A stretch of DNA of 64,000 nt from Bog-473 sp963828825 (GTDB lineage Bacteria; Actinomycetota; Acidimicrobiia; Acidimicrobiales; RAAP-2): NCBI GenBank assembly GCA_963828825.1, contig CAWHGF010000007.1, positions 124,001 to 188,000 on the forward strand, in the 5' to 3' direction. The notes below the pieces were generated by a model. That model did not search any database, was not told where the DNA came from, and was given only the letters and a program-made list of their open reading frames with translations. Below are positions 16,435 to 26,842 of this stretch, in pieces; position 1 is the stretch's first letter, and the number at the start of each line of letters is the position of its first letter. The position numbers were made by a program, and so were the translations under genes.

Positions 16435-17864
16435 GACCCTGCCCCCGCTGGCGCGTGCACCTCGACCACCCGGGCCACGCGGAAGAGCAGGGCCTCCTGC
16501 AGCGCAGGCGCCAACACCTGCACACCCACGGGTAGGCCGTCGGCACCCGTGCCGAAGGGCACCGAGACCGCCGGGTGTCCGGAGAGGTTCGAGGGAATGG
16601 TGCAGACGTCGTTCATATACATCGCCATCGGATCGTCCACCTTGGCCCCGAGATCGAAGGCCGTCGTCGGTGCGGTGGCGCCGAGCAGGACGTCGAAGGA
16701 CTCATAGGCCCGGTCGAACGCCTGCATCACGAGCGTGCGGACCCGCTGCGCCTGCGCGTAGTAGGCGTCGTAGTAGCCGGCGGACAGCGCATAGGTGCCC
16801 AGCATGATCCGCCGCTTGACCTCCGCACCGAAGCCCGCCGTGCGGGTCGCCGTGTTCATGGCCGCGGCGTCCTCGCCGTCGACGCGCAGCCCGTAACGGA
16901 CACCGTCGTAGCGGGCGAGGTTGGACGACGCCTCCGCCGGCGCAATCAGGTAGTAGGCCGACAGCCCGTACCCGAACTCAGGCACCGACATCTCCTCCAC
17001 CTTGGCGCCGGCGCCGGCGAGGGCGTCCGCCGCCTCCTGTACCCGGGCCACCACGTCGGGCGCGCAGCCGTCGACGAGATCGCGGCAGAGCCCGACCCTC
17101 ACGCCCTCGGCTCCATGGTGCACCGTCACGAGCGTCGGCTCGGGCTGAGACGGTAACGACGTGCTGTCGAGCGGGTCGTGGCCCGCCAGGACGTCGAAGA
17201 GGAGCGCAGCGTCCTCCACGGTCGCGGCAAACGGACCGATCTGATCGAGGGAGCTGGCGAAGGCCACCAACCCGTACCGGGACACGCGACCGTAGGTGGG
17301 CTTCATCCCGACCACCCCGCACAGCGCGGCGGGCTGGCGGATGGACCCGCCCGTGTCCGAGCCGAGGGCGAGCGGCGTGAAGCCTGCGGCCACCGACGCC
17401 GCCGAACCACCGCTGCTGCCGCCGGGGACCTTGCCGGTGTGGTGCGGGTTGCGGGTCGGTCCGAAGGCCGAGTTCTCCGTCGAGCTGCCCATGGCGAACT
17501 CGTCCATGTTCGTCTTGCCCAGCGCGATCGCTCCCGCACGGCGGAGCGCCTCCACCACGGTCGCCTCGTAGGGCGGTCGCCAGCGCTCCAGAATCCTCGA
17601 GCCGCACGACGTGACCGTTCCCCGTGTGCAGAGGTTGTCCTTCAGGGCCACCGGCACCCCTGCCAGCGGCCCCGGATCATTTCCGGCGGCCACCGAGGCG
17701 TCCACGGCATCGGCACCGGCTCGCGCTTCGTCGCCCAGCACGCTGAGGAACGCGTTGAGCTCGCCGTCGCCTGACGCCACGGCCGCGAGCGCCTCGTCTA
17801 CGACCTCGTGAGCCGACCGTTGGCCGGTACGGACGTCGGCGGCCAGGGACACCGCAGTGCTCAC
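16431..17864 (-). CDS. gatA: Asp-tRNA(Asn)/Glu-tRNA(Gln) amidotransferase subunit A
   Basis: 477 residues of the amidase-signature family. The Ser-cisSer-Lys triad is visible: Lys in GVPVALKDNLCTRG and the serines in GGSSGGSAASVAAGF followed by GSDTGGSIRQPA. It hydrolyses glutamine and channels ammonia to GatB. The gene overlaps gatC and gatB by 4 bp each, giving a coupled CAB order. No disturbed segment is visible. Confidence 0.97.
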   Translation of the reverse strand: MSTAVSLAADVRTGQRSAHEVVDEALAAVASGDGELNAFLSVLGDEARAGADAVDASVAAGNDPGPLAGVPVALKDNLCTRGTVTSCGSRILERWRPPYEATVVEALRRAGAIALGKTNMDEFAMGSSTENSAFGPTRNPHHTGKVPGGSSGGSAASVAAGFTPLALGSDTGGSIRQPAALCGVVGMKPTYGRVSRYGLVAFASSLDQIGPFAATVEDAALLFDVLAGHDPLDSTSLPSQPEPTLVTVHHGAEGVRVGLCRDLVDGCAPDVVARVQEAADALAGAGAKVEEMSVPEFGYGLSAYYLIAPAEASSNLARYDGVRYGLRVDGEDAAAMNTATRTAGFGAEVKRRIMLGTYALSAGYYDAYYAQAQRVRTLVMQAFDRAYESFDVLLGATAPTTAFDLGAKVDDPMAMYMNDVCTIPSNLSGHPAVSVPFGTGADGLPVGVQVLAPALQEALLFRVARVVEVHAPAGAGS

Positions 17865-18178
17865 GACGCTTCTCCCCCGATGCGAGGCACACGGAAGCGG
17901 TGATCCTCCACCGCCGGCGCAGCGGCCAGCACCTCGTCGCGGTTCAGACTCGGGCGGGGCTCGTCGGCCCGCAGAACGTTGCGGAGTGCGATCGGGTGCG
18001 ACGACGGTTCGAGGTGTGACAAGTCCAGCGACGACACATCGGCCGCGTGGTCGAGCACGGTCCGCAGCTGAGCCGTGAAGAGCTCGATCTCCTCGTCGCT
18101 CAGATCGAGCCGGGCCAGGCGGGCAACGTGCACGACGTCCTCCCGACTCAGGCCCCCTGGGGTCGTCTCTTGGGTCAC
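17861..18178 (-). CDS. gatC: Asp-tRNA(Asn)/Glu-tRNA(Gln) amidotransferase subunit C
   Basis: 105 residues with the GatC signature SREDVVHVARLARLDLSDEEIELFTAQLRTVLDH and a C-terminal segment LRADEPRPSLNRDEVLAAAP. It wraps GatA and stabilises the GatA-GatB complex. The ATG overlaps the stop of the upstream hydrolase as ATGA, so the hydrolase is part of the same transcript. Confidence 0.95.
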   Translation of the reverse strand: MTQETTPGGLSREDVVHVARLARLDLSDEEIELFTAQLRTVLDHAADVSSLDLSHLEPSSHPIALRNVLRADEPRPSLNRDEVLAAAPAVEDHRFRVPRIGGEAS

Positions 18179-18936
18179 GGGCGGGCCGGGAGCACGCCGG
18201 TGACGAACTCGACCGTTCGCGCCTCGATCTCGTCCTTGTCCCAGTCCAGCGTGGCGACGTGGAAGCTCCGCTCCAACAGCACCTGCTCCACCGGCCCTTT
18301 GGCCCGGGCCACCAGCTTCTCGCTCGAAACCGGGTCCACGACGTGATCCTGCACGCTGGTGAAGACGAGGACGGGGCAGCTCACAGATTCGAGCTCCGCC
18401 TCCACCGTCGCCACGGCGGCGAACAGGGAGAGCGTTGCCTGTAGTGGGAGGCCGGGATACGCGGCTTCGACTGCACCCTCCATTGCGATGTCCGAGCCGA
18501 TGCCGGGTGCCACCTCGTCGCCGCCGTCGATCATGGCCCGAATGAAGGCCACCGTATCCGCATCGGGCGGGCTGAGCAGCGGGTTCACGACGGCGATCGC
18601 GGCAATCTCGGGATGATGCTCGGCCAACCAGACGCTCAACGTCCCGCCCATCGAAAGTCCGACGACCACGACGCCGTCGCTGCGGGCAGCCAACTCGGTG
18701 TAGGCCGCTTCGGCCGCGTCCGACCAGTCCTCCCAGCGGGTTACGAGCATGTCCTCTATCTGGGTGCCGTGCCCCGGCAGCAGCGGCATCTCAACGGTGA
18801 ACCCGGCGTCGGCCAGCGCCAGGGCCAGTCCGCGCATCGACTGCGGGTTGCCGGTGAACCCGTGCAGGACCAACGCCCCGCGGGTGTCGCCGGTGGCGGA
18901 ATACGGCTCGGCACCGGGGATTATGGAGGCAGTCAC
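18175..18936 (-). CDS. Alpha/beta-hydrolase (carboxylesterase/monoacylglycerol lipase-like)
   Basis: 253 residues from a GTG at 18936. Motifs: ALVLHGFTGNPQSMRGLA (oxyanion strand), the nucleophile elbow GLSMGGTLS, an acid in SVQDHVVDP and the catalytic His in RSFHVATLDWDKDEI. This is the Est30/thermophilic carboxylesterase arrangement, cleaving short-chain esters or monoacylglycerols. The frame is open far upstream, but TAGGCT ends 8 nt before the GTG with no ribosome binding site, so I chose the leaderless start. First gene of the unit with gatCAB; a housekeeping link between the two functions is not obvious. Confidence 0.85.
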   Translation of the reverse strand: MTASIIPGAEPYSATGDTRGALVLHGFTGNPQSMRGLALALADAGFTVEMPLLPGHGTQIEDMLVTRWEDWSDAAEAAYTELAARSDGVVVVGLSMGGTLSVWLAEHHPEIAAIAVVNPLLSPPDADTVAFIRAMIDGGDEVAPGIGSDIAMEGAVEAAYPGLPLQATLSLFAAVATVEAELESVSCPVLVFTSVQDHVVDPVSSEKLVARAKGPVEQVLLERSFHVATLDWDKDEIEARTVEFVTGVLPARP

Positions 18937-19050
18937 TGAGCAGCAGCCTACCGGTGAGACGAGTAGGGTTCCGGCGGCCAGATGGCTCCGGGGCGGGTCG
19001 ACCGAGGTCCTACTCCGCCACCAAGACCAAGAAGACGAAGGAGCACTGCA

Positions 19051-19464
19051 ATGCCGTCGTACCCGTTCCTCAGTGACGAATGGCTTGACGAAGCCCGGAA
19101 GATCCGCGCCGAGTACGAGGGCAAGACTGCTCCTGTCCCCCATGCGGTGCGCATGAACCTGGTGGTGACCGCCGTCCCGTTCTCCGACGAGGACATCCTC
19201 GCCCACCTCGACACGTCAGGGGGCGAGCTCGTGCTCGACACCGGTCACCTCGAGACGCAGGACCTCAAGGTCACCGTGGATTACGACACCGCCAAGGCAA
19301 TCCTCATCGAGGGCAACCCACAGGCCGGCATGCAGGCCTTCATGGCGGGCAAGGTGCGCGTCGAGGGCGACATGGCCAAGCTGATGGCGCTGCAGGCGGC
19401 TCCGGCGGCGGCCGACCCCAGCGCCGCCGAGATGGCCACCCGGTTGCGCGACATCACCGAGTAG
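19051..19464 (+). CDS. SCP2 sterol-binding domain protein
   Basis: 137 residues, MPSYPFLSDEWLDEARKIR at the start, then a single SCP2-like alpha/beta domain (VTVDYDTAKAILIEGNPQAGMQAFMAGKVRVEGDMAKLMAL). Such proteins bind or transfer acyl-CoAs or sterols. The ATG at 19051 follows AAGGAG by 8 nt, so 23 upstream codons are excluded. TAGGGT at 18962-18967 could be its -10, giving a leader of about 75 nt. It ends 10 bp before the convergent MFS gene. Confidence 0.88.
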   Translation: MPSYPFLSDEWLDEARKIRAEYEGKTAPVPHAVRMNLVVTAVPFSDEDILAHLDTSGGELVLDTGHLETQDLKVTVDYDTAKAILIEGNPQAGMQAFMAGKVRVEGDMAKLMALQAAPAAADPSAAEMATRLRDITE

Positions 19465-19474
19465 CCGGTCGAGC

Positions 19475-21110
19475 TCAGCCGGTGTCGGCGAGCAGCTGAG
19501 CGGCCCGCGCCTCGCGGGGCAGCGGCCGGATGAACAGCGCGCAGACCACCGCCAGCGCGGCCACGCCGGCGCCGACCCAGAACGGGACGCTGAAACTGTG
19601 GAGCAACGCCGTGCTCTGGTGCACGCTGCTCAGGCCAGAGCGCCGGGCGAGCGACTCCTGAATCGTCAGGACCGCCTGGATGCCGGCCACTTCCCCGACC
19701 TGGGCGGCGAGGAGTTGTGCGGCGCTCATGACTCCGTACTCGGAGGCCGCCAGCTCGTTGGACATCGTCGACGAGGTGGCCGGCATGGAGACGCCCATGC
19801 CGATGCCCGAGAGGGCGAGCGCCACGACGATGACCAGCAGCCCCGCCGACGGACTCAGTGTGGCGAACAGGATCATCGAGAGGAGCAGCGACCCCGTGCC
19901 GAACAGCGTCGCCGTCCGCTCCCCCGTCCGCACCGTCATATAGCCCGCAATCGGGGCGCTGATGGCGAACAGCAGCGGTCGGGCCACGGAGATGAAGCCG
20001 ACCTGCGACACGCTGTAGCCGTAGACCTGCTCCATGAGGAGCGGGAACAAGAAGAAGCCGCCGAAATAGGCGAAGCTCGAGAACGCCTTCGTCCCCATGG
20101 GGAACATGAAGTTCCGGCGGCGCCAGTAGGTGGTGGGAATGAGGGGGGTGGCGAAGGTCAACTCTCTCCGGACGAACACGCCCGTCAGGACAACCGCGAG
20201 GACCCCCGACGTGATCACGCCGGGAGACGTCCAGCCCGCGATGGGGCCGATGCTCAGGACCAGCATGGCGGCTGTCACCGACCCGGCCAGGCTCCAGCTG
20301 CCCACCCAATCCATGCCCTCCCAGACACCCGAGCGCGCCCGTCGGCGGGAGCGCTCGCCAGCCGGCACACCGTCGGACGCCACGCTGCGACGTGCCCTCC
20401 GGGCCGACGGCAGCAGGAGGGCGACGACCGCTGAGGCGATCGCGAGCAGTGCCAGCTGCCCCCAGAACAGCGTCCGCCAACCGAAGAACTGGATCACCGG
20501 CGAGCCCAGCGTCACGCCGAGCACGGGTCCTCCGGCCCCCACGAGCGACCACCATCCGAGCGCCTTGACGCGGTCCTGACGAGAGAACAGTTCCAGGATG
20601 ATCGCCATCGACGCCGTGCCGGTGGCCGCACCCTGCACTCCGTCGAGGGCACGCGGCGAACAACAGGATCCCGACATTGGGCGCGGTCGCCGTGAGGATC
20701 GCACTGACCATGGCCCCGAGCAGGCCGAATTGGTAGAGCCGGCGATGGCCGAAGAGATCCCCGGCCTTGCCGAAGAAGGGCGCGGCAACGCCGAAGGCCA
20801 GCAGCGGCCCCGTCGAGGCCCAGGCGAGGACGGAGAAGTTCGTGTTGAAGTCCGCCTTGACGGTGGGCAATGCGACGACGAAGACGGTGAAGGTGATGTT
20901 GAGCGAGAGCAGCCCGGCCAGCAGGGCGACCAGGGCCCACCACTGGTAGCGGGGGCTGCGGATCGCCCGTCCTGTGACGCGCCGGTGCAGCAGGGCGAAC
21001 CAGTTCGTGTCGACGGATCCATCCGCCCCCAGCGTCCCCATTGCGCCGCCGCCGGGGTCGAATTCGGGGTCGAGCAGGGTGTCGCTCCGCTCGTCCCCCG
21101 GGCCCTCCAC
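19475..21110 (-). CDS. MFS drug/H+ antiporter, DHA2 (EmrB/QacA) type (one frameshift)
   Basis: A 14-helix major facilitator of about 544 residues once one inserted base near 20650 is removed. The N-terminal third reads YQWWALVALLAGLLSLNITFTVFVVALPTVKADFN and GDLFGHRRLYQFGLLG (motif A). The second frame resumes at LDGVQGAATGTASMAIILELFSRQDRVKALGWW (antiporter motif C region) and continues to the stop. Members export cationic or hydrophobic compounds. TAGGGT (21118-21123) ends 7 nt before the GTG at 21110, which I prefer to the GTG at 21119. Confidence 0.87.
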
Positions 21111-21193
21111 CTGGGACACCCTACGTGGCTGCTCCAGGGACTCCCTACGTCGCGAAGGCCCTCAGCCGACGCGTGACCAACGTGTGTTCGTCG

Positions 21194-21508
21194 TCAGCGC
21201 AGGCCGCGGAGGCGGAACCACCAGTTCGGATCGCGCCCGTGGGCGTGGAAGTGATTGGGGATCTGGCGCATCACCCGGTCGACCGACCATTCACCCTCAC
21301 CGAAACGGGCATCGGCCACCCTGGTCAGCTGGGTCACCATGTGCTCGACGTCGCTGTCAGGCGGGGTCGGACCGTGCTGCTTCCACACCACCATGGGGAC
21401 GCCGCACACCTCGCAGTCGGCCACCCAGCACACGTCGTCCTCGTGGTGCCACTCCGACAGGCGCGCCGCCTCGCAGAGGTCGCAGCCGGGGTCGAACGGG
21501 AGCGCCAC
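21194..21508 (-). CDS. Conserved actinobacterial Cys/His-rich protein, function unknown
   Basis: 104 residues, GTG start. Two CxxC pairs (DPGCDLCEAA and ADCEVCGVP) and a C-terminal HFHAHGRDPNWWF that resembles the HxHxH of HIT-like proteins; the central WHHEDDVCWVADC segment is strongly patterned. A metal-binding HIT-like fold is a reasonable inference but not demonstrated. It begins 6 bp after the stop of the kinase gene on the same strand, so the two are probably co-transcribed. Confidence 0.75.
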   Translation of the reverse strand: MALPFDPGCDLCEAARLSEWHHEDDVCWVADCEVCGVPMVVWKQHGPTPPDSDVEHMVTQLTRVADARFGEGEWSVDRVMRQIPNHFHAHGRDPNWWFRLRGLR

Positions 21509-21514
21509 GCGCCG

Positions 21515-23551
21515 CTAGCTGGTGAAGAGCTGGACCGATGAGCCGGTCGGCACCGTCGACCCGACCGAGGGCTGGGTGCCACTGACGTTCTTGCTCGGAC
21601 TGCCCGAGACGCCTGAGGGGCTCAGCCCTTGTTGCTGCAGGGCCGCGGCGGCCTGCGTGACCGAGTCGCCGATGACGTTGGGAACCGTCGTCGTGGGAGG
21701 CCCGGTCGAGATGTTGACGGTCACCGCCGAGCCGTAGGGCGCCTGCGCGCCGCTGGCGGGAGACGTCGAGATCACCTGCCCCGAAGGCACGGTCGCGTTG
21801 GACTCGTTGTTCTGGGTCGCCTGCAGACCTACCGCCTGCAAGGCGGCCTGGGCCTGCGCGAACGTGTAGCTGGTCGGGATGCTCGGAACGGTGGCCGGCT
21901 CGTGGCCGAGTGAGGGGACGAGCGTGATGGTGGCGCCGTAGGGCGCCTTGGTCGGGTTCTGCGTCGCATTGATCGACCAGAGGACCAGCACCTGTGCGGG
22001 CACGTTGTTGTTATAGGTGCCGGGCGCGCAGACGGACTCGAAATGCGCCGATTGCAGGGCCGTCGTGGCCTGTGCGCAGGTCATGCCCGAGAGCGACGGC
22101 ACGGTCACGTCGGGCTTCCCGGACGAGAGCACGACGGTGACCGTCGAGCCTTCCTTCTGCGACAGACCAGGTTTCGGGCTCTGTTCAACCACGTCGCCGG
22201 CGCCCACGGTGATCGACGTCACCGGCGCGCCCTCTTTCAAGTTCATATGGACCTTGTCCACCGCCGCCCGGGCCTGCGCCAGCGGCAGATTGACCAGAGC
22301 GGGCGTCGGGTGCGACGGCGTGAACACCTTGGTCTCGAACGCCGTCACCAGCCCGGCGGCGATGATCACCGCGGCGACGATCGCCCCCACGATCCACCAG
22401 GTGCGTCGGCTCTTCCGGGGCCGGAACGGCGCCGGAGGCCCCCCGGAGCTCGAGTTCCGACCACGGCCCAAGAGGCGGCCGCGGCCGCCATCGGGCTCGG
22501 CGTCGAAGATCTCGCCCGGCCCCGCCTTCGTCCCCACTGGTGCGCCCGCCAGCCCCGGAGCGACCGCCGTCGAGTCCGTTCCCACCGCGGTCCCCGCCGC
22601 GCCGCCCGCAGCCGTCACCGCCACGATCCCCGAGTCGGTCAGCTCCGACACCCCGGGCGCCCGGAACCCGTTGATGGGGGCGGAGTCCGCCAGCCGTGGC
22701 ATCACCAGCGGCAACGCAGAGGCCGTCGGCAGCGCGGCGGCCAGCGCACCCAACCGGGCCGCCAACCCCGCCGCGTCCAGACGGGAGGCGACGTCGGGCG
22801 CGGCGGCACGGACCAGCACGTCATCGAGCGGGCCCAGAGCCTCGTGGTGCGGCAGTGGCTGGCCGATGCGTGCCGCCAGCGTGCCCATGGTCGTGTCGGT
22901 CACGAAGGGCACCGTCCCCGTCACGGCCTCGTACAAGACCAGCGCCAGCGAGTACACGTCCGCCCGCCCGTCGACCGGCTTCCCTTCGGCCGCCTCGGGC
23001 GAGATGTAACGAGCCGTCCCCACCATCGCTCCCGCCGGCTCGGTCCACGCCGCCTCCGCCAACGCACGGGCCACGCCGAAGTCGGCCACCCGCACCCGGC
23101 CCTCCTCGTCGAAGAGCAAGTTGGCCGGCTTTATATCGCGATGAACCAGTCCCCGTAGATGCGCATAGGCCAACCCCTGCGCCACCTCCGTCCCCAATTG
23201 GGCCGCCTGCGACAGAGAGAGCCGGATGTCGCGGTCCAGCAAGTCGCGTAACGATCCCCCGCCGAGATACTCCAACACCAGGTACGGCCCGTCCTGGTCC
23301 TCACCCCAGTCGAAGACACGCAACACGTGCGGGTGGTTCAGCGAGGCGACCGAGCGCGCCTCGGCCCGGAAGCGCTTCAGGAACGCCTCGTCGGTGGCCA
23401 ACCCGGGTTGGAGAACCTTCACGGCGACGTGACGTTGCAACGACACGTCCTCCGCCAGGAAGACGTGGGCTGATGCGCCGGTGCCCAGTGCGGAGAGCAG
23501 CCGGTACCGCTTCCCTAGGACCCGGCCGATGGAGTCTGATATCAGGGGCAT
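21515..23551 (-). CDS. Membrane Ser/Thr protein kinase with PASTA repeats (PknB-like)
   Basis: 678 residues. Kinase domain about 15-270: glycine loop GTGASAHVF, Lys45 in HVAVKVL, catalytic HRDIKPANLLF (Asp139), DFG at 157-159 and the APE-like segment ISPEAAEG. A proline/alanine-rich juxtamembrane linker leads to one transmembrane helix (about 384-405). Four extracellular PASTA repeats follow (about 415-478, 481-548, 552-617, 620-678), so the protein can sense peptidoglycan fragments and phosphorylate cell-division or wall targets. The fragment pair at the extracellular tail is serine/threonine rich. No phosphatase or FtsW/RodA neighbour is present, unlike the usual pknB locus. Confidence 0.95.
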   Translation of the reverse strand: MPLISDSIGRVLGKRYRLLSALGTGASAHVFLAEDVSLQRHVAVKVLQPGLATDEAFLKRFRAEARSVASLNHPHVLRVFDWGEDQDGPYLVLEYLGGGSLRDLLDRDIRLSLSQAAQLGTEVAQGLAYAHLRGLVHRDIKPANLLFDEEGRVRVADFGVARALAEAAWTEPAGAMVGTARYISPEAAEGKPVDGRADVYSLALVLYEAVTGTVPFVTDTTMGTLAARIGQPLPHHEALGPLDDVLVRAAAPDVASRLDAAGLAARLGALAAALPTASALPLVMPRLADSAPINGFRAPGVSELTDSGIVAVTAAGGAAGTAVGTDSTAVAPGLAGAPVGTKAGPGEIFDAEPDGGRGRLLGRGRNSSSGGPPAPFRPRKSRRTWWIVGAIVAAVIIAAGLVTAFETKVFTPSHPTPALVNLPLAQARAAVDKVHMNLKEGAPVTSITVGAGDVVEQSPKPGLSQKEGSTVTVVLSSGKPDVTVPSLSGMTCAQATTALQSAHFESVCAPGTYNNNVPAQVLVLWSINATQNPTKAPYGATITLVPSLGHEPATVPSIPTSYTFAQAQAALQAVGLQATQNNESNATVPSGQVISTSPASGAQAPYGSAVTVNISTGPPTTTVPNVIGDSVTQAAAALQQQGLSPSGVSGSPSKNVSGTQPSVGSTVPTGSSVQLFTS

Positions 23552-23621
23552 CGGGGCGAACTCAGGCTACCGACCGCGGACGCCCGTTCGGTGGACACCC
23601 CCCTACCTGCAACGGCCGCGC

Positions 23622-25723
23622 TCACTCGGGCAATTCGCCGCTTTCGAGCAGCGACTCGAACGACGCCCCGTCGAGCGTGGGGATGCCGAGCTCTTCGGCC
23701 TTCTTGAGCTTGCTGGCCCCGGGCGACTCGCCCACCACGAGCACGAACGTCTTCTTCGACACGCTCCCGGGCGACTTGCCGCCCCGCGCCAGGATCGCCT
23801 CCTCCGCCCCCTCCCGCGTGAAGTCAGGGACCGCGCCGGTGACCACCACCGTCTTGCCCTCGAGCGTCTGGGGGAGGGCCGCCGCCCCGGCTCCCCCAAT
23901 CGAGGTTCCGGCGGCCCCCGGCTCCGTCATGGTCACCCCCGCCTGCCGCAGCCGCCCCAACACGGCCACGTTGGTGTCGGCCGACAGGAACTCGGCCAGG
24001 CTGGCCGCGATGATGCCGCCGACGCCGTCGACCGCCGCCAGCTCCTCCACGGTCGCCGCCTCGATCGCCTCCAGGGACCCGAACGCGCTGCGCCACCGCC
24101 CGAGCGCCCGTCGGACCGACGTGGCGGATCCCCAACGCGACCAGCAGCCGGCTCAGCGGCTGCGCCCGCGAGGCATCGATGCCCGCCACCAGGTTGGCCG
24201 CCGACAATGCGCCGAACCGCTCCAGGGTGACGAGCTGCTCGGTGGTGAGATCGTAGAGGTCGGCTGCATCGTGCAGGAGGCCCGCACCCACCAACTGCAG
24301 CACGCGCTCCTCGCCCAGACCCTCGATGTCCATCGCAGCACGCGGACGCGTAGTGCGAGATCCGCTGCACCCGCTGCGCCGGGCAGTCGATGTTGGTGCA
24401 GTAGGTGTCGCTCTCCCCCGGCAATCGCACCAGCGGCTGACCGCAGGACGGACACGACGTCGGGAACGTCCACTTCGGCTTGCGCCGCTTCGGCACCCCG
24501 GGCCCCTCGCGCACCGGTCCCACGACCTCGGGGATGACGTCGCCCGCCTTGCGCACGATGACGAGGTCACCCGGCCGGACGTCCTTGGCCGCCACCTGGT
24601 CCTCGTTGTGCAGGGTCGCCACGCCGACGGTGGAGCCGCCTACGAAGACGGGCTCCAGCCGGGCGAAGGGCGTCGCCCGGCCCGTGCGCCCGATGGAGAC
24701 CATGATGTCGACGAGCCGGGTCGTGCGCTCCTCGGGCGGGAACTTGAAGGCGATGGCCCACCGGGGCGCCCGCGAGGTGGCGCCGAACACGTCGTGCAGC
24801 GCGAGCTCGTCCACCTTGGAGACCACGCCGTCGATCTCATAAGGCAGCTGGTGGCGCACCTCGGCCAGCTCATGGCAGCGCGCCACCACCGCCGTCATGC
24901 CCACGATCCGTCGGGCGTCGGGGCTCACCGGGAACCCGGCCCTGGCCAGCCTCGCCAGCGTGTCGGTCTGTGTGGCCGCCGGCCACCGGCTCCGCGCCGG
25001 CGTGCCCTCCACCACGCCGAGCGCATAGGCCCAGAAGTGCAGCGGCCGCTGCGCCGTCACGGCCGGGTCCTTCTGGCGCAGCGCACCGGCGGCGGAGTTA
25101 CGCGGGTTGACGAAGAGCCGCTCCCCCAACTCGGCCTGCCGCTTGTTCATCGCCTCGAACTCGGCCACCGGCATGTAGATCTCGCCGCGCACCTCGAGCA
25201 GGTCGGGGTACGGTGCGCCCGCCTTGGCCACTTCCTTGGGGACATCCTTGACGGTGGCCACGTTCGCCGTCACGTCCTCGCCCGTCACGCCGTCCCCGCG
25301 CGTCGCCGCCTGCACCAGCTTCCCGCGCTCGTAGGTCAGTGACATGGCGACGCCGTCGACCTTGGGCTCGCAGGAGAAGGCGACCGCCTCCAGGTCGAGG
25401 TCGGGCGCCTGCCGCCGCAGCCGCTCGGCCCAGGCGCGCAGCTCTCCCTCGTCGAACGCGTTGTCCAGGCTCATCATCGGGACCCGGTGGCGGACCTCTC
25501 GGAACAGGCCCGAGGGCGCCGCGCCGACGGTGTGCGTCGGCGAGTCGGGCGTGGCCAGCGCGGGGTTGTCCGCCTCCAGCTGCCGCAGCTCCACGACGAG
25601 GAGGTCATATTCGGCGTCGGGGATCTCGGGCGCGTCGAGCGTGTGGTACAGCTCGTTGTGGTGCATGATCAGCGCCCGCAGCTCCTCGGCCCGGGCGGCC
25701 GCCTTCTTCGGGACGGCGCCCAT
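23622..25723 (-). CDS. ligA: NAD-dependent DNA ligase LigA (two frameshifts)
   Basis: About 700 residues. Adenylation domain with the AMP-accepting Lys in SCEPKVDGVAMSL, followed by NPRNSAAGALRQ, the OB domain (VSIGRTGRATPFA), the four-Cys zinc finger CPSCGQP...CTNIDCPAQ, helix-hairpin-helix repeats and a BRCT domain (LEGKTVVVTGAVPDFTREGAEEAI). It seals nicks in replication. Frame changes occur near 24345 (HYAS continues as RAAMDIEGLGE) and near 24100 (ARAVAQR continues as FGSLEAIEAATVEELAAV). An essential gene, so sequence error is much likelier than loss. ATG 25723 follows GAGGTGG. Confidence 0.95.
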
Positions 25724-25752
25724 ACCGCCCACCTCGTCCCTACTGGCCACGG

Positions 25753-26820
25753 TCAGGCGGCGATGCCCGCGCCCACGACGGCGTCGGGGTCGCGCGCGTC
25801 GTAGAGCGCCACCGTCTGGCCGGGCGCCACGGGCCGTTGCGGGTCGTCGAAGCGGACCTCCATGCCGGTGTTGCCCCCCTCCGGCACCAGGATGCACGGC
25901 ACGGGGCGCCCGTGCGCGCTGACCTGCGCCACCGCCCGGGTCCCGGGGGCGAGCGGCTGATCGACCCAGGTGAGCGATGGCCCGGCCAACACCACGGAAG
26001 ACCGCAGCGCCTCGGCGGCGCTGCCCACGGTCACCCGGCGCGCCGCCACGTCGACGTGCGTCACGTAGCGCCGCTTGCCGTCGCTCCCATGGCCCATGCC
26101 GCGCCGCTGGCCCACCGTCACGAGCTCGACCGCCTCGACGGAACCGGCCAGGCGCCCCTCGCCATCGACGACCTCGGCGGCGTGCAGCTCCACCCGCCCG
26201 GACAAGAAACCTTCTCGGCCCTCGGCGCTGCCGATGAAGCACACGTCCTGGCTGTCGGGCTTGCCCGCGGTCCGCAGGCCGAGACGGCGGGCGTTGGCCC
26301 GCACCTCGTCCTTGGTCATGTCGCCCACCGGGAACAGCACACGGGACAGCGCCTCCTGCCCGAGCATCGACAGCACGTACGACTGGTCCTTGGCCGCGTC
26401 GGCGCCCCGGCGCAGCTGGAGTGCGGATGGTCCCAGTGGCGCAACGACGCGGGCGTGGTGGCCGGTGGCCAGGCGGTGGAAGCCGAGCCGGTCGGCCCGG
26501 TGCAGCAGGCGGTCGAACTTGATGGAGCGGTTGCACTCGATGCACGGATTCGGCGTCCGCCCCCGCGCATGCTCCCCCACATAGGGCGCCACGACCTTGC
26601 GGTCGAACTCCTCCGTCAGGTTGAAGACATGATGGGTGACGCCGAGCTGCTGGGCCACGCGGCGGGCGTCCTCGACGTCGGCCACCGAGCAGCAGCCGGA
26701 GTCCGAGGGTCCGCCCCACAGCTTGAGCGTGGCGCCGACGACCTCATGGCCCTGCTCCACCAGCAGCGCCGCGGCCACGGAGGAGTCGACGCCTCCCGAC
26801 ATGGCCACGAGCACCCGCAT
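25753..26820 (-). CDS. mnmA: tRNA-specific 2-thiouridylase
   Basis: 355 residues. P-loop MSGGVDSSVAAALL at the N-terminus, catalytic cysteines in RTPNPCIECNRSIKF and SQDVCFIG, plus the tRNA-binding stretch KDQSYVLSML. It thiolates U34 of Lys, Glu and Gln tRNAs using sulfur from a cysteine desulfurase, encoded just upstream. CACACT ends 6 nt before the ATG. Reading is clean throughout. Confidence 0.97.
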   Translation of the reverse strand: MRVLVAMSGGVDSSVAAALLVEQGHEVVGATLKLWGGPSDSGCCSVADVEDARRVAQQLGVTHHVFNLTEEFDRKVVAPYVGEHARGRTPNPCIECNRSIKFDRLLHRADRLGFHRLATGHHARVVAPLGPSALQLRRGADAAKDQSYVLSMLGQEALSRVLFPVGDMTKDEVRANARRLGLRTAGKPDSQDVCFIGSAEGREGFLSGRVELHAAEVVDGEGRLAGSVEAVELVTVGQRRGMGHGSDGKRRYVTHVDVAARRVTVGSAAEALRSSVVLAGPSLTWVDQPLAPGTRAVAQVSAHGRPVPCILVPEGGNTGMEVRFDDPQRPVAPGQTVALYDARDPDAVVGAGIAA

Positions 26821-26842
26821 GGGACCAGTGTGCCACCGGGAC

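Noticed and set aside
19464..19500. Imperfect palindrome CCGGTCGAGCTCAGCCGG between the SCP2 and MFS gene ends
   Set aside because: Two mismatches, no U-tract, and the central GAGCTC could be chance; a bidirectional terminator is possible but unsupported.
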